DNA from: Diadema setosum
Taxonomy: Eukaryota > Echinodermata > Echinoidea > Diadematoida > Diadematidae
Length of the DNA: 64,000 bases
Reading direction: 5' to 3'
Assembly (NCBI GenBank): GCA_033980235.1
Contig: CM067067.1
Location: 8,392,047-8,456,046, forward strand
Shown: positions 47,326-58,392 of the stretch, piece by piece
Position numbering within the stretch: the stretch's first letter is position 1
Layout: each line of letters begins with the position of its first letter
Program-made: the position numbers and the translations under genes
The notes under the pieces: generated by a model
What the model was told of the DNA's origin: nothing
Databases searched by the model: none
Seen by the model: only the letters and a program-made list of their open reading frames with translations

Positions 47326-49250
47326 TTAATTAGAAAGATAAAGCTCGTCCTCGTTAAACGGTATCCAACCTTCTGACATTTCGACAAGGTTCTGGCGAGG
47401 CCAATATGTACGGATATTGAAGTGAAAAAAAATGGTAATTGCGATTATGTGACCACGTGAACATACCTCTTCAATTTGGCGTTGTACGTCGGGCGGTAAC
47501 TGTTCAAAGAGACTATCAAGGAGACATGTCGGTCGCTTGACTGTAGATACTGAATTATGAACTGGCGCCCTCACTGGTTCGTCGTCTATGTCACTATCGG
47601 GTGCTTCAAAGAAGCTACTTCTTTTCCGCGTTGCCTGAAGAAAACAGAAAGTGATCTGAATGAATACACACAATGTATTTTTAGAAAGTGACATCATTCT
47701 AGAGTGGCATAACCACATCATGCAATGATGGAGTGAAAAACAACCAACAATACAATTTTCGAGCTGGTGCTTCATATTACTGAAAATTTCGTTTTCCGTA
47801 TACCCACAAGATCAGAAAGTCAGATCAGAGGCTAAACTCTAGTAGAAATATGTACTCAAGAAATCCTTTGGAAACGAAATGTACTATCACGATGGAAACA
47901 CATGATAAATGCACACACACAGACATACACGCACACGCACACACAACACACACACAAAAGATATACTAGTACATACACATATACATATACACATACACAA
48001 ATACATAATATACATACGTGTATACATATACATATACATATACATAATACATAATACATAATACATGCATATACATATACACATACACAAATACATAATA
48101 TACATACGTGTATACATATACATATACACATACACATATACATAATATACATACGTGTATACATATACATACATAATACATAATACATGCATATACATAT
48201 ACATATACATATACATACACATATACATATACATATACATATACATAATAAACACATACATACATACATAAATGATGGCTGTTTGTAGGTACTTACGATT
48301 CCAAAATAACACGCTTCACAAGCAGGCACCCATGTCTTGCATAATCGACAGTCTCCACAACCTGTGGTGACAAGGAAATTGATATTGAATGTATTCCTCA
48401 GTGGCATCAAGGGTCAAACTATATAAAACAGAGGAAGACTTATTGTTCATCATTACTTCAATGTTATGAGTTCGTTGTATTACACTTTGAACAAGGCGGC
48501 ACAATATCGGGAAGATGTAAAGGTTTATCATCGCTTATCCACACTCTACTTGATTCACGAAAGAAAGTTAGTTGTGGGGATATCGATTTGCCTCTTAATA
48601 TCTGGCAAACTGTCAAATGTTGTGAGCAGTAAAGAAATGTAATTGAAATGAACGACAAATGTCCTCGAAGGTGAAACTAAAATTTAGGGGGGAAATCGAT
48701 CATATAACTGTTTATGTAATATCATTTACAATATTTTGCTCCAAGTGATGCACATTGGAAAATAAACATGCATGCACATGCACAATGTTGTAATGTTGTA
48801 CATAGGCAGCAAATGATTGTGTCACTACCATTAATATTCTTGGCAGCTACCATCTGCTTTTATTTGCCCAATTTTTCTCTTCTATGTGTTTCACTGACGA
48901 CATCACTTTTCATTTCATGACACTTGGTAGCATACTGTAGTGCGACAATTCAGGGACAATAGTCTCTAAATTTGTCCGGCTATTGACACCGATTCGATTT
49001 CGTCTCGGTGTCAGCGCAGGACAAAATAAGAGAGTCAACAACCACTTCGCTCTTCTCAGTCAATGAAAGGAATCCGTCAAATATTAGAACTCGTCCGCGC
49101 CCCAGTGTGTAATTACATCAGTATTCCTTTTGTGTGATTCACAAAGAGAACAGATAGCAGAGCCATCGTCTTCACCGTGTAGTATGACGTAGCGGATGTC
49201 TCTTCCGCACTCGTACGGTATCTCACGGAAAGAATCGAGCTTAAAATAGA
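47326..49250 (-). CDS. Cys-rich multi-exon gene, partial (5 candidate exons)
   Basis: Minus-strand exons: 49,117-49,250 (ends GAT/GTAATT), 48,484-48,601, 48,297-48,361, 47,467-47,634 and 47,326-47,391 (stop TAA). Junction phases agree throughout: 0, 1, 0, 0. The split codon T+GT gives Cys. The joined C-terminal part (about 180 residues) has ICSLCES, then PPCSKCCGDCRLCK and VPACEAC, a CxxC-rich cluster likely to bind zinc, followed by a basic ATRKRSS and an acidic, polar tail (LPPDVQRQIEE, EGWIPFNEDELYLSN). The last intron is only 75 bp and open, so it may be retained. The first exon also has an in-frame TAA (49,084) if its donor is not used, and could then be the end of another gene. The N-terminus was not found. 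I do not recognise the family. The Cys spacing is not that of a canonical CXXC, RING or PHD finger. Confidence 0.5.
47910..48262. repeat. ACATATAC-type minisatellite in an intron
   Basis: Imperfect repeats of CATATACATATACA and ATACATAATATACATACGTG with a longer period of about 55-75 bp lie between two exons of the Cys-rich gene. A CA-rich start covers 47,910-47,960. The overlapping ORFs of up to 184 codons in three frames are products of the repeat. Confidence 0.9.
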
Positions 49251-51445
49251 CTGAGCAAACATTTATCTTTCTAGCGAGATTGGGAAGATCAAAATACCTT
49301 GCTGAGCAATTGTGATCCTTCGCAAATTTCTTAATGTTGACTCTTTACAATACCTAAATTTGAATAAATATATATTCGTACGTAAATGCGTTCATACTAA
49401 CAAACATACATACATACATATATGTAGGCCTATCACAGAAAATGGATGTACAGAAAGTTAAGCTATTAAGGTATCTCATTGTAACGACATAATTGACTGA
49501 AACTAGAATGATTATTCGAATGATATTATTTCTCGAACGTGACAAACGATATAACTTTTGACATTCTTCTATTGTCACTTCATTTCAATTCAGTTCGTTA
49601 ATTTTCATTATTTTTTCAAGCAAAACATAACACAGAATAAATGAGGAATTATAACATAGGCATACATTCAACTGTGCTAAGGTTAAACAGTAGTTAACAA
49701 ACTAAGATATACATGCACACCGGCAAAATACAAAGTTCTGTTTAGAGAAAAAAAAAAGAATTGAGAGGTCCACTAAAAAGCATGCTTGTAACCTGTGAAC
49801 CACTCAAAGGATTCTTATAAAAATACTTGTTTACAAGTATTAATCAAGGCAAATATGGGGACGTACAATATGTTTAAACAATTTAAAGTAACTTCAAAGT
49901 TATTGAAAGAAAGAGAAAGAGTGAGAGAAATGAAGTTACTAACATTAATAAGCGCTGTTCTCCCGAATTCACGCTCGCCTTTCAACAGAGCACCGGTACT
50001 TTTGTATAGCAATCATTAAGTTTCTTCATACAAGGCTTCGATCTGTCCTCAGAAGCAATTAGATTCAAAAGACTAAGCGATCCATCATTCAAGAAAACAT
50101 TTACTAACAATCATACAAGCGTATTATAAAAATCAGTAGTACACTGTTTGCATTAATAGGAAATCGCACACAAAGGCTCTGCCTACACTATTTGCTGGCT
50201 TATCTAAAAAAAAAAATAAAAAAAAATATTTCTTTATTGTCATTATTCATGTCCTTAGACAAAAGAAGTGTATTTTTATCATATAAAAGGATTGTTGACC
50301 TAGAAGGAAATTTCTATCTAAGTTGATATTCAAAATAAAAAAGTTCGTTATTCCGAAGGTTCGTTAATCCGAAAATTGAAATAAAGTTCGATATTCCCAT
50401 GGTTTGCTAATCCCTAAATGGAAAAAAGGGTTGTTTATCCGAAAATTGGTTGATATAAAAACAAAATAAGGCTCACTAATACACATTATTTTTTTCTTTT
50501 TTTTTCGGATTAACGAACCTGATTTCATTTTCATATTTTCAAACTTCGGAATAACGAACCTTATTTCATTTTCGGATTAACGAACCTTCGTAATAAAGAA
50601 CCATCGGCATCCGAACATTACTTATATACTTATGGGGGGGGGGGGTGACAATATTCGAAGAATACACTCTTTAATTGAAAGATACAATAGACATTTTCTG
50701 CTTGGTTCACCTACTTTCAAGTACAAAAGCAAAGTAAGCGAAATTGTACTTGGAGGTGTCCTAACGTGTTGATTCATGTTCGTTTTTTAATTTTTTTTAA
50801 ACAAATTGATTTATTTGAAACAATTCGTAATAAATATTTATTGAATGGTGACCATAACAACATCAGGGGAAAAAACTTCTCTTGTTAGCTTTTTCGACTG
50901 ATAACCTCTCAAAATCTAACGTCTTTTGTGTGGATTGCGTGTGTGCATGTGTGTGCCGATTTAGCCTAATTTGAAAAGCTGAGCACACCGGTGGGAAAAG
51001 TGATTAGCTGGTGTTTATTTTACACCGTTCGCGTATCTCCCACTTTTGCTGGTAACGTTCACACCTCTGCCCCCTAATTGAAATTCAATATGACGCTACC
51101 GCTACCACGACCCGCTTACAGGCCAAAAATAAAAGACCATGAGCTAATTTGGGTTTACGGAAACACGTGCTTTTACTGTTATGCTACAGAGGATTACCCA
51201 AAATCGATCATCTCATTCTCCCTGACTCTTTCTTTCCCTGTATAAAATTATTCTCTGATGTAACACCATAGCACTCGCTACAATCCTATCCTAAAAAAGT
51301 CATATCACTCCTGTCTTTATGTCAGGTCATATATTTGTATGATTTAAGTTTATATTTTGATTTTATGCATTCTACAAGGTAATTTTATCAAATGTCAATC
51401 ATTTTAAGCTACGATGTAGGTTTTTGCATCTTTATTATGTAAACA
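49251..51445. other. Non-coding; retroelement tail and TTCG palindromes
   Basis: A minus-strand LINE-like tail lies near 49,575-49,640 (TTTCAATTCAGTTCG and AGAATAAATG). Elsewhere no exon was supported. The palindromic repeat at 50,340-50,615 is listed separately. A G11 run is at 50,635. Confidence 0.45.
50340..50615. repeat. Palindromic TTCGTTATTCCGAA / TTCGGATTAACGAA repeat
   Basis: The left half has TTCGTTATTCCGAAGGTTCG and TTAATCCGAAAATTGAAATA. The right half has TTCGGATTAACGAACC twice and CTTCGGAATAACGAACC. The halves are inverted relative to each other and each is itself a short repeat of about 30-60 bp. The structure is foldback-like and non-coding. Confidence 0.7.
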
Positions 51446-51597
51446 GGGGCCCGTTTCATAAAACTTGTCATCAGTGACAGGTTAGTTGTCATAGATGTGA
51501 CAAGCTACAGAAATCCTTGCATCTGATTGGCTGAGAGCAAATTTGACATAGAAATGTGGCAGTTGTCACTTATAAAAAGTTTTATGAAACGGGCCCC
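51446..51597. mobile_element. 152-bp MITE, copy 2 (GGGGCCCGTTTCATAAAA family)
   Basis: Nearly identical to 430-577, including AATCCTTGCATCTGATTGGC and GAGAGCAAATTTG. It differs by a small insertion (GACAGGTTAG) and a few substitutions. Both ends are preserved. Confidence 0.9.
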
Positions 51598-54139
51598 AGG
51601 TCTCTCTAGAAGAGCATGACCTGTATACGCAGATTTTGCAGAGACTTCCCTGGTGCCGCAATAAAACTGAAATAAGTAATAACTAGATGATTAGATAAAT
51701 AAACCATCGGGAAGTGAAGAATGTAAGAATTAAGGAAGGCAACACGAGCTTTAAATAATAAAATGAGCTTAACATGTCTGTCCAGCAGAATAGCCATTGC
51801 TCAGAATGGCCTCTATAATAGCTCCTTCTTCCTGTTTGATTTGGTACAATATTATCTGCTTTATTCGCGTAGTTGTGACGATAGCAGAAGTTGCGGTGCT
51901 ACTGAAGCAAACAAAAACCAAAACAGCAGTAGAGGATGAAGGTAGTGCGGTGTGGTGACTTGTTTAATGCACTGTATCATGTTTACCTCTCACTCCACAA
52001 TTACTTCAACTATTTCTACGTAAAGCCAGTTGAATATTTTCCATTTTTTGAGTGATTTTCCAGTAATATAAATACATTTTCCCGACCACCCGACTATCAT
52101 CAATGCTTGGGGTGAAGCTTTTTTTTTTATCTGTTTCAACATTATCACGTTACTGCACTGAAAAAGATAGAGGAATTATATGTCATGATGACTTCTCTAG
52201 TTCTGTAACTCTCATTTAAAATCATTATCAGGCAATTATTCGATAATGGTAAATATCTATATCCTATGAGGCATTTTTGTTTGTGTACTTGCATTCTTGT
52301 AATGATGCAGGGGGCACCATTTTAATGCATGTAAGCCCAATGTCATCAATTTGATAAGCTGAAATAAGTGTTTGCCCTAACCTCTCAAGAGCTTCAAAGA
52401 AACAAAATTATGACGACAGACTTTCCAATTAACATAACTACAACACGGTCAAAGATGTGTAGTACGAACTCCACGAGAATTGAACATCTGTCAGGTGCCT
52501 TTGATTTCACATCGTTAGTCAAACATCTTTGTGTGTGTGTGTGTGTGTATGTGTGTGTGTGTGTGTGTGTTTGTGTGTGTGTGTTTGTGATTAAAGAGAA
52601 TTTAATATCATGTGTGCTTTATCACATAATCGATTACAAGAAGGGTGTTCTATCGATTAACCCATTTTGATTCTGTAAGGGGGCAGTTTTTTTCAAGCCA
52701 ATAAAATTATCAAAATTTGCTCGCATTGAAAATTACAAACCGACCACTATACAATCTTCTTTCTACACGCGCATTACATGGTAGTAAGATTTATTCATTG
52801 TTTTGTGTTCAAACGAAAAACGGCATTTAATTGAAAGCTGTACCTCGCAGTCCACTTACTTACTTTATGCCCGCCAGTCTTAATTCATTAGTGCAAGGTT
52901 GCACAATGTGAAATCACCCTATTTGAAGTGGCGGCGCATTCGAGAAAATGTTTGACGTCATTAGCAATGGGTCATGGTAAGGAGACAAGAGTTGATTGAA
53001 ATGGAGTTTGAGAAATATCGTTGTTATTCTTATGCCGTCTTTTTGCTGAGCTAACCATGTATGAGGCTTAAAGGACACCTCTACATGATTATCAACGTCA
53101 TGCATGGCTTTCCGTGAATCGAATTGATCTTTCTTCCGGCTCGACATTATTCCCATCGACTTGTAACTTTAATCAACAACAACAGCAAAAAAAAGATAGG
53201 TAATGATTAATCAATATGGTACCACCGTGCCATCGCAACAAGCATTGTACCCCCATGGCCTGTTTGGATGTTCATGGTACATTCATTGTAGCATATTCGT
53301 ATAACTGCTCAATAGGCTTACAATTTAAAGCTTTGGCGAGTAGAAACTAGAGATAGCATCACACTGGAGTGACAAAATAAGTCTCTTATGGTAGATAGCG
53401 ATGGATGACAAGGGTCGATGAGGCTTAAGGCTTCTTTGACGTGTTATCCATCCAAATAAGAGAGAAAGAGAGGGGTTGGGGATGATGCTTTTAGCGTCTT
53501 CAGATCTATTATCTGCTTTATCCATCTTTTGCGGTCCTAGGAAACCTAGAACAACAAGCAAATGTGACGAGGTTCCATTTTCCTAAATATTTTCTCCCGT
53601 TTCCTTCCTTTTGGTACAACATGCTCTCAGAACTCTTGTGGAGGAGTTATATTTGAATTTGGGTTGACGTTACACTTTTGTCTGGATAAACACGAAATGG
53701 ATCAAGTCGGGGCAAATTGGGCAGGATTTGACACGAGTTATTATTGTCCATAGCATCTCTCTATTGGCTAACTCTAAACAAAAACATAAAAATAACATAC
53801 AGGAAGAAAATATAAACAAGAGCCTATATTATCGTTATTGTCAGCCGGCAAAATCGGTTTCGGAAATTGATCTCGTCTATACCAAACAAGGTATCTCGTG
53901 ATGCTTTAAAATGCATGAAGATACCAATCATAATGGCCCTCACTCCCTTGACACCTTCAAACAGTCAATACCAATGATCCTTCTGATTGCCATTTCAGAA
54001 AGTCGGCCATCAAATTACAAGAATTCGTATCATTTTTTTTACCGATTTTCTCCCCTCTTCCTCTATCTCTCCCTCTCTTCCAGTTCTACTCTATCTGTCC
54101 ATGTATCTTTTCGTCTGTTTTTCTCTCTATTTTCTGTGT
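51598..54139. other. Non-coding; GT microsatellite at 52,531-52,590
   Basis: The GT tract is interrupted by single changes (GTATG, GTTTG). A minus-strand frame at 52,914-53,156 has plausible composition but no splice signals. No gene is supported. Confidence 0.5.
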
Positions 54140-54263
54140 ATGTCCCGATATGGGACTATAAAGGAGCATCAGATTGCTAAATCCATATGTAACCTAAATG
54201 ACCAAGCAGCTTTAGCACGCTTTGGGACAGAATGTCGGCAGTTTCGTAGGATGTGTCAAGGAG
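54140..54263 (+). CDS. Candidate first exon of a two-exon plus-strand gene
   Basis: ATG followed by 41 codons (MSRYGTIKEHQIAKS, ICNLNDQAALARFGTE, CRQFRRMCQG) and a donor GGAG/GTAGGC. The peptide is basic and Cys-containing with good coding composition. The final single base G joins with AC at the start of the exon at 56,401 to make Asp, so the two exons are phase compatible. Alternatively the exon begins at an internal acceptor (TATAAAG, 54,163), since upstream sequence in the same frame is pyrimidine-rich. No family recognised. Confidence 0.38.
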
Positions 54264-54532
54264 GTAGGCCTACATGCAGGTGATTTTCAGGCGATCTCAA
54301 AATTCGTAAGCAGCAATGGGGAAAAAAAAACGAATTTTGAAGAGCAGTACACAAACAATCAAATCATGTCGCGTTACACGCAGCAAATTTTTGGTTAGAA
54401 ATCAAAATGAAATATATAAAAACATACACCACGTTCTGGTTCTGTTTTTATCTCTTACAGAACGCAAAAAAATTGATTTAGCGATTCAAGTACGAGCTGC
54501 CAACGCACATGAATAATTCAGTAGGTATGTAT

Positions 54533-54680
54533 TCAATTAAATTAAATTTAATTTCATTTCATTTACATCTTTTTGAAAATGTACATATAGATATATGCAT
54601 TAAAAGTAAGACACGGAAGGATATACAAGCAATATACGAAGCACGAATAGTACCAACGACTGTTACTGTATAGGTAAACA
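54533..54680 (-). mobile_element. Probable 3' tail of a minus-strand non-LTR element
   Basis: AATT-rich short repeats (AATTAAATTAAATTTAATTT, CATTTCATTTACATC) precede UTR-like sequence with scattered TACA motifs, the same arrangement as at 6,375. Weak. Confidence 0.3.
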
Positions 54681-56400
54681 GTAAAGACAGTAAAAATGCA
54701 GCGGATATGAGAGAATGACAAAGGTCCTTGGCCTATCAGATGTCAAACCCTTGTGGCCTTCATCTTACAAATTCACATCATAAAAATTGTGTGACTTCAT
54801 TGGGTTATGACAAAATGCATGGACTTGCTGACATACAAAACAAGGAGAAAGACAGGTACGGAAACAAAAATATAAAACATGTCAGGATGAAAGTGTTGAC
54901 ATGGCAAGAATCAAACATGAAAGAAAACGGAGTACTGACAAACATTCATCGATGTTTAACTTTCAATATATGGCGTATATGTATGTATGTACGTATGTAT
55001 ATCCCAAATTAACAAATCAACCAAAAGAAAAAACATAATTCGGTGAAATTAAACAGTAATTGTGAAAGTATATGTTACGGGTTTTTTTTTTCTTTTATAT
55101 TCAAGAAGAGATCAATCATTTTGCATAACATTGGATAGGTTATTCAACATACGGCCTTAACAAGACAACTACTTGTTTCTTAAAACGTCATATTTATAGA
55201 AGGGTAAATCTGTTTTGGGTCTTTATTGTTGTTTGTGATGACAGAAGAATTGCATTTCATATACCGGTAATCCTGAATTTCAAATGGAAAAAAAAAATTA
55301 AAAGTGAGTTCACAAAGACAGCAATTTAATATTAGTATAAATATTAAAAAAAGATAATTTTAAGCTTCAAAAAAGGTGGGAGCTTGTGAGCGAGAGAGTT
55401 AACGAATTAGTAAGTTCCCTGATTGCACGCTTTTGTAATATCATTATCAAGTTTTGAAGCCTGTTAGTACAATGTCGCCATTATGCTGTAATTCCATGTG
55501 TAAAGGTGGGGTAATATGGTATAGAAAGGAGTAACCAATCTTCGAAAAGGCAGAATATTTTTTACCTTGTTTTTCACCAACAAACTTTGATAATTTGATA
55601 GTTAAGTGGTTCATATGATCTTTCCATGTGAGCTGTGATTATAATTATACCCACAAAAAAGTGCTATGAATTTTTCTAACAGACATCATTCAAATACAAA
55701 TCAATCATACTTTCATTAATGATTTTATTCTTTCTCTTAAAATCATGTAACATGAGTTCTTAGTTCTTCCTCGTAAATTAGTGTTCAGTTTAACTTCTCT
55801 TGAAAGTATATTTAAATCATTATCAAAATTCTGTTTACCCTAAAGATATTACTTCCTGCTAAAAACAGACCCGTGTTACCCGCAAGCTCATTTTCGAACA
55901 AAAGGGAAAAGAAATTGTGTGAATTATTCACATAAAGTTTGAGAAGAATTAGTTCACAGTAGATTCGAAACAGATAGACGTGAATCGTATCCAGTAATCA
56001 TTTCGTTGCGTTTTTAGCAAGTATTATCACAACTTTAGCCCTTACTGATACTAGTAGTCGGAACAACGAAAGGCAGAAGTGGAATGGTAAAGGAATCTGT
56101 GAACGAATTGTTTATTTAGGCAAGTAGTACTCACTGTGGTTTTATGAATATATTAGTCCTGGCCACTATGAAGGATTCAATTATTGTTGTTAATTTTATT
56201 TTGCACAACAAACATACCAGATAGATGGCGTAGACTTTGAAATCCGTTCTGCAGTCTTTAGATTTACGAACACAATTACTCATTACGGGATGACGATGAG
56301 CTGTGAATAATAGTTATGAAAAAAGGAAATCTGTTCTGAAGTTAAATAACGTGGTTGATGCTTTTTTTCCTCACTTTCTTTTCATAAAAGACGCTGCAGC
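54681..56400. other. Putative intron, no other gene seen
   Basis: A 94-codon ORF at 54,728-55,012 has no acceptor, donor or family signal and is not called. The remainder is AT-rich with poly-T and poly-A runs. Confidence 0.4.
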
Positions 56401-56491
56401 AGCAGCAACAACAACAACAACAAATACTACTGTTGAGAATTCTGGTCGGTCTGGATGTACCTCACAAAATCTAATCGTTGATGTGACATGA
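56401..56491 (+). CDS. Candidate terminal exon with Ala/Thr repeat
   Basis: A polypyrimidine-rich acceptor (CTCACTTTCTTTTCATAAAAG) is followed by a frame beginning with a GCA/ACA triplet run (AAAAATTTTTN) and ending NSGRSGCTSQNLIVDVT then TGA. It accepts the split codon of the exon at 54,140-54,263 (G+AC). The Ser/Thr-rich tail looks like a disordered C-terminus. The triplet run is length-variable by nature. The pairing is inferred from phase only. Confidence 0.4.
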
Positions 56492-57948
56492 ATCGGTTGC
56501 ACGTAATCCCAAGTCATGATGAGCAAGATAGTAAACATCCGGTTTTTATTTTTTACACATAAAGTAGATTTTATGCTTTATAATACTTTACGATTTTATA
56601 ACGTCAACGGAAACACCGGAAACAAGGTTAGTCAGTTTTGATCTATGGATAAAATCTTTGAAAAAAAAAAAGAAACCAAGTGTGAACAGGGAAAAAGTAT
56701 TGCCTGTAAGAGTCTAGCTACAGTTGGTTGAGCATCAGTCACCATTAGCTGATGAATTAAAAAGTTAATTAATTGCCATTTTTAGTCCGTATTATGCAGA
56801 GATCGCCAAAATTCCATTCAAAAGCCTTGGCATACGGAGAGTCGCATATTTTTCAGGTGAGGTTTAAGCGTTGATAATTCCGGCTGAGGGGGGGGGGGGG
56901 GTTTAAAACACACAAATCAATGAAATCAATGACTGTGAGGAGAAAGATTAACATCTCATGATGTGAATGTTTTACTGATATCGAATTGCGCTAAAACGCT
57001 TCCTCAATTCGTGGAAGAACACAATATGAGAAAAGCCTTTGAAAACTTCAAAACATCAATAAACGAACTGGCTCTGATTTTGAACATCACGCGTTCATAT
57101 TTTACCCTCCAAACGAGAGAGGGGGGGGGGAGATTTGGAAAAAAAAAAGATAAAAAGTTTCACTTGATTGCGAATGCTGCAATTCTATCGACTCTTGAAG
57201 CCTACTGAGGCGATCAACCCGGAATTTCAATGAGAAATGTTCGATAGTACCATGCCAACAGTCGATCGGTTGACCAGCCAACCTGCTCAATCAGGGCTGG
57301 CTGCTCGTAAGCAATGATGGATACAATCATAATTGCACGCACTTTCAGCCTCTCTCTCAACCGACTGCGTGATATCTTATTTTCTCTTTTAAAGCTTGAT
57401 ATACTTTCTCCGATTTACTCATACCTACACAAACATTCCTATTCCTGATCTCTTGAATTTGGGTTTTTCACCATTTTATTTCCTCCGGCTGTATGAAGCG
57501 ACGTTTTTTTTTTTCTCCCTTATCATTCAACAACCTATCCAATACATTCGCTCACAGACACACACACACATATACTATATCTCTCTTCTTCTTCTTCTTC
57601 TTCTTCTTCTTCTCTTTCTTTCTCTCCTATCTTCATCTTGTCGTCTCTCCATTGAGTTACAGCGCATATAATCTCATTTAATTCTTTCTTTATCAGTGAA
57701 ATGCGCAAGGATATCTAAGGCTCATGAAAAAATGCACAAAGTTGAATCCAAGGCCGAGGAAACGAGCCACATTTCTACGTTACTGCTGTTAGAGAGACCT
57801 AATCATTAATCCGCACAACTGACGTCAAAGAGTTCCCGCAGAATTGTTTTAATACTACTGGAAAATCTCACAGTTCCTCGATCTTTTCATACAAATATAC
57901 GATATATGTAGGCGGGCACACGCACGCACACACACACACACACACACA

Positions 57949-57986
<38 letters not shown>

Positions 57987-58223
57987 CTCCTTGTGTTACA
58001 TACTGTCATAAAATAAGACTTGTACTTCAGAATTGTATGAAATGCTTATTCGGGCATTTCCCGTGCATTTTTCAATGTTAATTTTGTCAATTTATCATTA
58101 TTTTACTATTAATTGTTGCGTTTGAAAGATAGAGGAGCCATTTACATTAGATTTTTGTTTGATACGAAACCAGAAGGAACGTTCCTTGTGGCTCTCTAGG
58201 TTTTGAAAATACATTCATATGTT
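56492..58223. other. Non-coding; compound microsatellites
   Basis: G-runs at 56,887 and 57,121, a (CTT)n tract at about 57,582-57,612, and a compound (CA)n(CT)n(CTAT)n tract at 57,918-57,987. The ORFs at 56,963-57,208 and 57,396-57,681 overlap these tracts and lack splice support. Confidence 0.6.
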
Positions 58224-58300
58224 TGCAACTGATTGACAAATTGCCCTTCATCGACGTAAATAAGCACTGAATTGATCAGTGTTTTAGTAGTAGCCATGAT

Positions 58301-58307
58301 AAAAAAA
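58301..58307 (-). terminator. Possible RNA polymerase III terminator (T7), unit 1
   Basis: Seven T on the minus strand, 13 nt downstream of the tRNA-like 3' end and within the loop of CCATGAT/ATCATGG. It is repeated in every unit (six T in unit 10). Confidence 0.5.
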
Positions 58308-58320
58308 TCATGGGCGTACA

Positions 58321-58392
58321 TACTCGAGCAGGATTCGAACCTACGACCTCCTGATCACCGGACAGGCGTCATCTCCACTAGACCACCGAGCT
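58321..58392 (-). ncRNA. tRNA-like gene, unit 1 of 16
   Basis: 72 nt fold as a cloverleaf. The acceptor stem AGCTCGG/TCGAGTA has six of seven pairs, including two G-T, with an A1-A72 mismatch. T8 is present, then a D arm GTC...GAC. The anticodon stem CCTGT/TCAGG has a T-T at its base, the variable loop is AGGTC, and the T arm is GTAGG-TTCGAAT-CCTGC. A box: TGGTCTAGTGG. B box: GGTTCGAATCC. A T7 run (plus 58,301-58,307) 13 nt past the 3' end could terminate RNA polymerase III. The anticodon loop CCGGTGA lacks T33 and would read GGT (Thr), so normal decoding is doubtful: a tRNA-derived RNA or SINE head is more likely. Equivalent copies start at 58,589, 58,857, 59,125, 59,393, 59,661, 59,929, 60,197, 60,465, 60,732, 61,000, 61,268, 61,536, 61,804, 62,072 and 62,340. 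Confidence 0.7.

Noticed and set aside
47856..48410. ORFs up to 184 codons on the minus strand rich in Tyr, Cys, Met and Val
   Set aside because: They are translations of the CATATA/CACATA minisatellite in several frames. Only the short exon at 48,297-48,361 inside one of them has real splice and coding support.
54728..55012. 94-codon plus-strand ORF
   Set aside because: No splice sites, no recognisable motif, and it sits in the presumed intron between 54,263 and 56,401.
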